Below, piece by piece: positions 1 through 5,000 of a DNA stretch of 5,000 bases. Below the pieces are notes generated by a model that was not told the DNA's origin, did not search any database, and was given only the letters and a program-made list of their open reading frames with translations. How positions within the stretch are numbered: the first letter of the stretch is position 1; every line of letters starts with the position of its first letter. A program made the position numbers and the translations under genes. The stretch is from JBAYGJ01 sp041666685 (GTDB lineage Bacteria > Patescibacteriota > Patescibacteriia > UBA10025 > JAHIVO01): assembly GCA_041666685.1 (NCBI GenBank), contig JBAYGJ010000059.1, positions 1-5,000 on the forward strand. Reading direction: 5' to 3'.

Positions 1-2828
1 CTCCGCTTCACCTTAGCCACGTCGCGCGGGGTGCCTTCGGCCACGATCTCTCCGCCCTTGGCACCGCCCTCTGGGCCCAGGTCAACCAACCAGTCCGCGG
101 ATTTGATAATATCCAAATTGTGTTCAATCACCAGGATCGAATTCCCCTTATCAACCAGCTGATGCAGCACGTTTAATAATCGCTTCACGTCGTCAAAATG
201 CAAACCGGTGGTCGGCTCATCAAGAATATATAATGTCTTGCCTGTGGCCCGACGGGAGAGTTCCGTAGCTAATTTAATTCGTTGAGCTTCACCGCCTGAA
301 AGCGTGGTGGCTGATTGGCCTAAATGAATGTAACCTAAACCTACATCATTTAAAGTTTTTAATTTATTGGCAATCGCCGGCTGGTTATCGAAAAATGTCA
401 TCGCCTCTTCCACGGTCATATTGAGGACATCGGAAATATTCTTGCCTTTGTAATGGATTTCCAGAGCCTGCTCGTTGTACCGGCGGCCTTTGCATTCTTC
501 GCATTCCACATAAACATCAGGTAAAAATTGCATCTCAATCCTGACCAACCCGTCGCCCTGGCAGGCTTCACACCTGCCGCCGACGACGTTGAACGAAAAC
601 CGACCCGGCCCGTAGCCGCGGATTCGGGATTCCGGAACCTGAGTGAAGAGGTCGCGAATATAGGTAAAAAGGCCCGTGTACGTAGCCGGGTTTGAACGGG
701 GCGTCCGGCCGATCGGCGACTGGTCGATATTGATGACCTTGTCCAAATACTCGATGCCTTCGATTTTCTTGTGCTTGCCCGGTTCGTCTTTGGCCCCATA
801 AAAATGCTTGGATAAGGCCCTGGCCAGGATATCTGTCATCAATGTTGACTTGCCCGAACCGGACACGCCGGTGATGCAGACGAACTTACCGAGCGGGATT
901 TTGACGTCGATATTCTTCAGGTTGAATTCTGTTGCGCCGCGGATGACCAATGTCTTGCCGTTGCCCTTGCGGTACGTTTTTGGCACCGGGATCGAGAGCG
1001 TGCCGGCCAGGTATTTTCCGGTCAGCGAATGCTTGTTCCTGACAATCTCCTGCGGCGTACCGACCGCCACCACTTTACCGCCGTGTTCGCCCGCACCCGG
1101 ACCGATATCAATGACGTAGTCAGCAGCCATGATCGTGCCCTCATCATGTTCCACGACAATGACTGTGTTGCCAAGCTCCTTGAGGTTTTTCAACGTTTCA
1201 ATCAATTTTGCGTTGTCACGCTGGTGGAGCCCGATGGACGGCTCATCCAGAATATATACGACGCCAACTAATGATGAACCGATCTGCGTGGCCAGACGGA
1301 TGCGCTGGGCCTCGCCGCCGGCCAATGTTGAGGCTGTCCGGTCAAGCGTCAGGTAATCCAAACCGACATTCTGCAAAAAAACCAGCCTGGCGGATATCTC
1401 CTTCAGGATCTGCTTGGCGATCATTTTTTCCTGGGCAGTGACAAACGACAGCTGAGCAAAAAATTTGGTCGAGTCTTCGACGGTCATATTCGTCACGTCG
1501 GAGATGGACCGGTCAGCCACGGTCACGGACAGGGCTTCCGGTTTCAGGCGTTTGCCTTTGCAGGTCGGGCAGATCAGGACGCGCATGTATTTTTCTATCT
1601 CCTGGCGGATGTAGTCGGAATCAGTCTCCTTATACCGCCTCATTAGGTTCGGTACGACGCCCTCAAAATTCCTGGTCAGCGCCCCTTCGAACCGCTCGCT
1701 GGCGTATTCCATGGTATACTCCTTTGTCCCAGAGCCGTACAATACGACATCCATTTGTTTTTGGGTAAGCTGGGAGACAGGGACATCGACGGAAAATTTA
1801 TGTTCCTCGGCAACTTTTTCCAGGAAGCGCATGTACCATGCCTGGTTTGACGAGGTGCGCGACCAGGGACGGATCGCCCCCTCCGAAATCGATAATTTCT
1901 TGTTCGGGATGACCAAGTCACGGTCTATCTCCTGCTTTGTCCCGAGTCCGGTGCAGTCCGGACAGGCACCGTGCGGAGTATTAAATGAAAAATTCCGCGG
2001 TTCAATCGGCGGCAGGTTGATATTGCAGTGCGGGCAGGAAAAATGCTGGGAAAACAGCATATCTTCGTCCTTGTCCTGACGCAGAATAATGACCAGGCCA
2101 TCGCCCAAATTTAGCGCCGCTTCCAATGAATCGTGTAAACGTTTCTTTTCCAATTCCGGACCGGCGGTCAGCCGGTCGACCACCACTTCAACTTTATGTT
2201 TCTTCTGCTTGTCGACATTGAGGTCCTCTGCTTCATCAACCGAATACACTACCCCGTCGAAACGCACGCGGACATAACCGGCTTTCCGCACTTCGGCGAT
2301 GACATGCTTGTGTTCGCCCTTTTGGTCACGGATAACCGGGGCCAAAATCATGAACTGCGTGCCCGCGGCCAATGCCCCGACCTGGTTGGCGATCTGTTCT
2401 GTCGTCTGGCGGGTCACGGGCCGGCCGCACTGCGGGCAGTGGGGTTTGCCGACACGGGCAAAGAGCAATCGCAGATAATCATAAATTTCCGTAACGGTAC
2501 CGACGGTCGAACGGGGGTTATGCGATGTTGATTTCTGGTCGATGGAAATGGCCGGGGACAATCCGTCAATCTGGTCCACGTCGGGCTTGTCCATCAGGCC
2601 TAAAAACTGCCGGGCGTAGGCTGACAGTGATTCCACGTAGCGGCGCTGGCCCTCGGCGTAGATCGTGTCGAATGCCAAAGACGACTTGCCCGAACCGGAC
2701 AGCCCGGTGATGACTACCAGCTTGTCGCGCGGGATGTCCACGTCTATATTCTTCAGGTTATGGACGCGGGCGCCGCGGATGGTAATTTTTTTGTCGCCGT
2801 CTTTTACCGGCTTGGGACGTTCAGACAT
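1..2828 (-). CDS. uvrA: UvrA, excinuclease ABC subunit A (3' end cut by window edge)
   Basis: This is the damage-sensing ATPase of nucleotide excision repair; in the cytoplasm UvrA dimers scan DNA and load UvrB at lesions. I read 942 codons without a stop or frameshift. The last visible residues follow the conserved DLGPEGG motif, so only about 15-25 residues are missing (E. coli UvrA has 940). It has two ABC ATPase modules: Walker A GLSGSGKS at 42-49 and GVSGSGKST at 654-662, signatures LAGGEAQ at 502-508 and LSGGEAQ at 843-849, and Walker B ILDEPS at 526-531 and ILDEPT at 868-873. Zinc-binding CxxC pairs lie at C265/C268 with C289/C292, and at C753/C756 with C776/C779 (the DNA-contacting C-terminal finger). 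Another two pairs are at C131/C134 and C420/C423. The ATG at 2826-2828 is firm because an in-frame TAA lies 18 nt upstream and the conserved ITIRGARVHNLKNI block begins at residue 15. No Shine-Dalgarno site precedes it. Identity is certain. Confidence 0.98.
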   Translation of the reverse strand, partial: MSERPKPVKDGDKKITIRGARVHNLKNIDVDIPRDKLVVITGLSGSGKSSLAFDTIYAEGQRRYVESLSAYARQFLGLMDKPDVDQIDGLSPAISIDQKSTSHNPRSTVGTVTEIYDYLRLLFARVGKPHCPQCGRPVTRQTTEQIANQVGALAAGTQFMILAPVIRDQKGEHKHVIAEVRKAGYVRVRFDGVVYSVDEAEDLNVDKQKKHKVEVVVDRLTAGPELEKKRLHDSLEAALNLGDGLVIILRQDKDEDMLFSQHFSCPHCNINLPPIEPRNFSFNTPHGACPDCTGLGTKQEIDRDLVIPNKKLSISEGAIRPWSRTSSNQAWYMRFLEKVAEEHKFSVDVPVSQLTQKQMDVVLYGSGTKEYTMEYASERFEGALTRNFEGVVPNLMRRYKETDSDYIRQEIEKYMRVLICPTCKGKRLKPEALSVTVADRSISDVTNMTVEDSTKFFAQLSFVTAQEKMIAKQILKEISARLVFLQNVGLDYLTLDRTASTLAGGEAQRIRLATQIGSSLVGVVYILDEPSIGLHQRDNAKLIETLKNLKELGNTVIVVEHDEGTIMAADYVIDIGPGAGEHGGKVVAVGTPQEIVRNKHSLTGKYLAGTLSIPVPKTYRKGNGKTLVIRGATEFNLKNIDVKIPLGKFVCITGVSGSGKSTLMTDILARALSKHFYGAKDEPGKHKKIEGIEYLDKVINIDQSPIGRTPRSNPATYTGLFTYIRDLFTQVPESRIRGYGPGRFSFNVVGGRCEACQGDGLVRIEMQFLPDVYVECEECKGRRYNEQALEIHYKGKNISDVLNMTVEEAMTFFDNQPAIANKLKTLNDVGLGYIHLGQSATTLSGGEAQRIKLATELSRRATGKTLYILDEPTTGLHFDDVKRLLNVLHQLVDKGNSILVIEHNLDIIKSADWLVDLGPEGGAKGGEIVAEGTPRDVAKVKR

Positions 2829-2840
2829 CTGGGGAAGTTT

Positions 2841-2855
2841 TGATTAAAAAAATCA
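2841..2855 (-). repeat. Small perfect inverted repeat in the uvrA leader
   Basis: On the minus strand, TGATT and AATCA flank a five-T loop, and the repeat ends 12 nt before the uvrA start codon. The stem has only five base pairs, four of them A-T or next to A-T, so it is weak. It occupies the place just upstream of where a ribosome binding site would be expected. It may be chance in an AT-rich leader. Confidence 0.3.
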
Positions 2856-2895
2856 GCCTTCACTATGGCTAAACACTAATCCACATGAAAATGAT

Positions 2896-2933
2896 ACGAA
2901 TGCCAGTATACACGAATCGTCAAGGGTGGTCAA
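2896..2933 (-). promoter_or_regulatory. Sigma-70-type promoter of uvrA
   Basis: Reading the minus strand, a -35 box TTGACC (2928-2933) and a -10 box TATACT (2905-2910) are separated by exactly 17 bp, which is close to the housekeeping consensus (5/6 in each box). Transcription should start near 2897-2899, giving a leader of about 70 nt before the uvrA ATG. The promoter lies just downstream of the ppsR terminator, which supports an independent uvrA transcript. A hexamer ATTCGT occurs on both sides of the -10 box (2912-2917 and 2896-2901) and could be an operator. It does not match the E. coli (CTGT-N8-ACAG) or Bacillus (GAAC-N4-GTTC) LexA boxes. Confidence 0.75.
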
Positions 2934-2953
2934 GGGGTAAGAGCCGGATTATT

Positions 2954-2985
2954 AAAAAACCCGGCTTCTGCAAGAGAAGTCGGGT
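2954..2985 (-). terminator. Intrinsic terminator of ppsR
   Basis: On the minus strand, ACCCGACTTCT (2985-2975) pairs with AGAAGCCGGGT (2969-2959) across a five-base loop, with one internal A/C mismatch. A run of T follows directly (six A on the plus strand at 2954-2959). The hairpin begins 25 nt after the ppsR stop codon. On the plus strand the same stem forms with a G-U wobble but has no T-run behind it, so the terminator acts on minus-strand transcripts. Confidence 0.85.
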
Positions 2986-3010
2986 CCGCTTATTGTCCAA
3001 AGAAAAAACC

Positions 3011-3877
3011 TTAGGTACGATGCACGGCCTTGATATCGTGATATCCCACCTTGGTAAGCACTTCTTCGGCGATTTCCTCCACCGCACGCCGCGTTGTCTC
3101 AACAACCGGCCAATGCATTTTTTCGTACAAACGCCGGAAATAAATAACTTCTCGCTGAATCGACGGCAAATCGTGGTATTCAGACAGTGCGATCTCGTCC
3201 GCATGCCGTCCGAGATGCTCGGCTCGTTCTGTCCGGTGAGCGAAAAGTTCTTTGGGAGCGATTTCCAGCGCGACAATCTTTTGTGACTTCAGAGCAGGGA
3301 ATCCCTTCAACACGTCAGCTACCAATCTGTCATCCGGAAAAAGCGGGATATTCGCCACCCAGACGCCGAACTTACTGGCGATAAATGCCGACAACGGCGT
3401 TTTGCCGCTCCGTGACGGGCCGACCAGGACCAATTCGGCCAATTCCAGCCGTTCCCCCCGGCCGTCATCATGGGCATTGGTATACTCGATACCCTTGATC
3501 CAGTGCATGTAGGCATCATCCATTTTGATCGTCATGCCCGGCTTGTAATGCGGGTCCACGCCCAGAAATTGCGAAAACTTCCGCAAAACCGGCTGCATCA
3601 CATTTAAATGCAGGATGCGTCTAGTTTCGAGTTGCTGGTGGAAAAACGACTGGACTTTTTCGTCGACTATGGTGAAGATCACCATATATGACGTATCAAT
3701 TTCCCTGAGAATCCGGCGCGCCTCCTTTATGGTCAGGACAAACGGGAATACCTTGGCGACATGATATGTCACGGTCGGCGTATCGTACTGGGCAAAAGCG
3801 GCCTCGGTCAGACGCTGCGCAGTTCCGCCAGTTCCATCAGAGACTACGATGATTTTTTTCATCATTTCGCGGTACAT
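3011..3877 (-). CDS. ppsR: PEP synthase / PPDK regulatory protein, DUF299 kinase-pyrophosphorylase
   Basis: This family carries out two opposite reactions on phosphoenolpyruvate synthase (PpsR) or pyruvate phosphate dikinase (RP1 type): ADP-dependent phosphorylation of a threonine that switches the enzyme off, and phosphate-dependent removal that switches it on. It thereby controls flux from pyruvate to PEP in the cytoplasm. The 288 residues fit the usual 270-290. Visible marks are the N-terminal VVSDGTGGTA (11-20), HDDG (136-139), the P-loop GPSRSGKT followed by PLS (153-163), the family's VANIPLFPDD block (174-183), and the C-terminal WPVVETTRRAVEEIAEEVL (256-274). The ATG at 3875-3877 is chosen because AGAGGAG lies 6 nt upstream; inner ATGs at codons 5 and 6 lack such spacing. 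The gene has its own terminator downstream. No ppsA or ppdK lies in the window, so which enzyme it controls cannot be told here. Confidence 0.95.
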   Translation of the reverse strand: MYREMMKKIIVVSDGTGGTAQRLTEAAFAQYDTPTVTYHVAKVFPFVLTIKEARRILREIDTSYMVIFTIVDEKVQSFFHQQLETRRILHLNVMQPVLRKFSQFLGVDPHYKPGMTIKMDDAYMHWIKGIEYTNAHDDGRGERLELAELVLVGPSRSGKTPLSAFIASKFGVWVANIPLFPDDRLVADVLKGFPALKSQKIVALEIAPKELFAHRTERAEHLGRHADEIALSEYHDLPSIQREVIYFRRLYEKMHWPVVETTRRAVEEIAEEVLTKVGYHDIKAVHRT

Positions 3878-3883
3878 ATTCTA

Positions 3884-3890
3884 CTCCTCT
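3884..3890 (-). promoter_or_regulatory. Ribosome binding site of ppsR
   Basis: AGAGGAG on the minus strand lies 6 nt before the ATG at 3875-3877. It decides the start in favour of the MYREMMKK reading rather than the two inner ATGs at codons 5 and 6. It also shows that this genome does use Shine-Dalgarno sites, which makes their absence at uvrA notable. Confidence 0.85.
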
Positions 3891-3933
3891 TTCTATCGAC
3901 AATAACGATTTTTTTACCGTTTGGTGTATACAT

Positions 3934-3987
3934 ATTATCAAAGGTCTATGTACCCCCACCCTACACCCAAGTGTTTGGATGCGTCAA
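3934..3987 (-). promoter_or_regulatory. Possible ppsR promoter region
   Basis: The minus strand between the upstream terminator and ppsR contains TTGACG (3982-3987), a good -35 match. The best -10 partner at 18 bp is the poor TAGGGT (3958-3963). A better -10-like hexamer GATAAT (3934-3939) has no -35 box at the right distance. A promoter is expected here because a terminator precedes the gene and the gene has its own ribosome binding site, but the exact boxes cannot be fixed. The rest of the 173-nt gap (3878-4050) holds no gene that I can support. Confidence 0.35.
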
Positions 3988-4025
3988 CAATAAATAAGCG
4001 TCGGTCCGGGATGGACGCGACGCTT
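3986..4025 (-). terminator. Probable intrinsic terminator of the efflux transporter gene
   Basis: On the minus strand, AAGCGTCG (4025-4018) pairs with CGACGCTT (4003-3996). After a one-base bulge the stem continues with GTCC/GGAC around a five-base loop, giving twelve base pairs in all. A T-rich but interrupted tail ATTTATTGTT follows (3995-3986). It begins 26 nt after the stop codon of the transporter gene at 4051. The interrupted T-run makes it less certain than the ppsR terminator. Confidence 0.6.
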
Positions 4026-4050
4026 CAAACCTTACAAAGAACCACAAGGA

Positions 4051-4992
4051 TTAATCCGCTTCTTTATAGAGAGAATACAGAACAATCCCGATTACAATAC
4101 ACGCGATGCCCACCAATCCGGCGAGCTGCGGCCACTGAGCATGAATCAATAGGATTTCCAATGCAGCCGTACATACCACATCGCCAGCAACAGTCGCATC
4201 AACACCGACGATCTGGACCCCGACCGCCTTTTGCCTGGCGCCAATGAAAATAGTCTGCCCGATGCCGATCGAGATGATTCCGACGATGAGTGTCGTCAGC
4301 AGCTGGCTCCCGGGCGGCAAACCAGATGCCGTCAGGGCAACAAATACTGCCTGGAGCGGTAACCCACCTAACAGCACAAGAAAAACAATTGCTGAGGGCC
4401 TCTCGATCACCAAATCGGCAATAAACGGAATTTTGAATCGTTTAAATATTTTTGCGCCACGGCGCTGGATCTCATATTGGAGTTGGTCTCCAACCGAATA
4501 GGCGATGGCCGCAAACAACGGAGGCACGATGCCGGCCAGCAGATCTGTAATTGTTACGGATGTGGACTGTTCCCATTGAATAAGGAATACGCCTAGCACG
4601 ATCAGCAAGGAATACACGACTCCGCGCATTGGGATGCGACGGCCAAACATCGGGAAAGTAATTAACGGAGTGACTAGAATAGTTAACTCAAACGTTGCTG
4701 TTACTACCCATGCAGGCGCATGGACCATTGCGTACGAAAGCGGAAATTCCAGAAGCGCAGTCGCAACAGACCCGGTGATCACCCAGAATACCCAATTCCG
4801 GCGGAACACCTTAAACGTATCCGAAAGTGTCCAGGGATCCTTGAAAAACAGCCAAACAAACAATGACGCAGCGGCGAACAGATTCATTAATAGAGCTGTC
4901 CACCCCCAATATCCGCCACTCACACCGACTAGCCTGCTACCGAACCATCCGCAGCTTAGGCAAAATGATGCGAGCAACCCTCGCAACATCAA
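4051..4992 (-). CDS. EmrE / multidrug resistance efflux transporter family protein (start at window edge)
   Basis: This is a very hydrophobic inner-membrane protein of the drug/metabolite transporter superfamily. I assign it to the ten-helix 'multidrug resistance efflux transporter' family (PF13536 type) from the pattern rather than from a search. Numbering from the TTG at 4990-4992, likely membrane helices are at about 3-23, 29-50, 67-90, 93-113, 121-140, 147-166, 199-222, 229-250, 257-280 and 289-307. Family-like stretches are PAWVVTATFELTIL (93-106), IPMRGVVYSLLIVLGVFLIQ (120-139), GLPPGSQLL (224-232) and ATVAGDVVCTAALEILL (256-272). The protein ends in a short charged tail, LYKEAD. The ATG at 4987-4989 is the first sure start. 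The frame stays open to the edge (xTG AAA AGT TTG ATG), so an MKSLMLRG start with its first base outside the window is equally possible. The exported substrate is unknown; drug export is only a family label. Confidence 0.8.
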   Translation of the reverse strand: MMLRGLLASFCLSCGWFGSRLVGVSGGYWGWTALLMNLFAAASLFVWLFFKDPWTLSDTFKVFRRNWVFWVITGSVATALLEFPLSYAMVHAPAWVVTATFELTILVTPLITFPMFGRRIPMRGVVYSLLIVLGVFLIQWEQSTSVTITDLLAGIVPPLFAAIAYSVGDQLQYEIQRRGAKIFKRFKIPFIADLVIERPSAIVFLVLLGGLPLQAVFVALTASGLPPGSQLLTTLIVGIISIGIGQTIFIGARQKAVGVQIVGVDATVAGDVVCTAALEILLIHAQWPQLAGLVGIACIVIGIVLYSLYKEAD

Positions 4993-5000
4993 ACTTTTCA

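Noticed and set aside
808..2847. Many plus-strand open frames of 60-122 codons across 808-2847, and minus-strand ones at 416-799 and 1676-1921
   Set aside because: All lie inside the intact uvrA reading frame on the minus strand. Several simply mirror UvrA motifs, for example the complement of the Walker A regions, and none has a ribosome binding site or a recognisable protein family.
2885..3519. Plus- and minus-strand frames overlapping ppsR (2885-3286, 2920-3276, 3187-3384, 3252-3512, 3319-3519)
   Set aside because: They are shadows of ppsR, whose protein is conserved over its full length. Their translations are low-complexity or basic and resemble no known family.
3897..3938. Possible plus-strand promoter with TATACA at 3927-3932 and TCGACA at 3896-3901
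   Set aside because: The spacer is about 25 bp, far too long, and there is no plus-strand gene downstream.
3966..3980. Short inverted repeat ACAC/GTGT upstream of ppsR as an operator
   Set aside because: The arms are only four bases, overlap a competing CCAA/TTGG pairing, and are within what chance gives.
3761..4501. Plus-strand frames at 3761-3997, 3921-4247 and 4244-4501
   Set aside because: They run antisense to ppsR, through a terminator, and antisense to the transporter gene. No promoter or ribosome binding site supports them.
1..5000. A new defence, mobile or biosynthetic system
   Set aside because: The three genes are a housekeeping repair gene, a metabolic regulator and a transporter, each in its own transcription unit. 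No unknown gene, repeat array, integrase or RNA structure large enough to suggest such a system is present.

Overview
The window comes from a bacterial chromosome of medium GC content. It carries three genes, all on the minus strand and all read from right to left. No complete mobile element, CRISPR array, tRNA or rRNA gene is visible. The wording of the UvrA protein (an IDQKSTSHNPRSTVGT stretch, an ERFEGALTRNFEGVVPNLMRRYKETDSD-like block, and all the CxxC zinc pairs) resembles versions I associate with Candidate Phyla Radiation (Patescibacteria) or Firmicutes-like lineages. This lineage guess is an inference from memory and is only weakly supported.

Layout from right to left, in the direction of transcription. 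(1) 4051-4992: a ten-helix membrane protein of the EmrE / multidrug resistance efflux transporter family. Its exact start lies at or just beyond the right edge. It is followed by a GC-rich hairpin with a T-rich tail (about 3986-4025) that probably ends its transcript. (2) 3011-3877: a complete PEP synthase/PPDK regulatory protein (PpsR, DUF299 kinase/pyrophosphorylase) with a clear Shine-Dalgarno site. It is closed by a good intrinsic terminator (2954-2985). (3) 1-2828: nearly all of uvrA, the damage-recognition ATPase of nucleotide excision repair. It is driven by a near-consensus sigma-70-type promoter (TTGACC, 17 bp, TATACT), starts without a recognisable Shine-Dalgarno site, and lacks only its last few residues because the window ends.

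Each gene appears to be its own transcription unit: there is a terminator after each of the two upstream genes and a promoter before uvrA. The three genes therefore show no sign of working together in one pathway; they cover drug or metabolite export, control of PEP synthesis, and DNA repair. The two intergenic gaps (2829-3010 and 3878-4050) are short and mostly filled by the terminators and promoters listed.

I found no evidence of a new biological system. The points most worth a second look are small: a direct repeat that exactly flanks the uvrA -10 box, the missing ribosome binding site of uvrA, competing hairpins at the ppsR terminator, and a short AT-rich tract with different codon use near the 3' end of uvrA.
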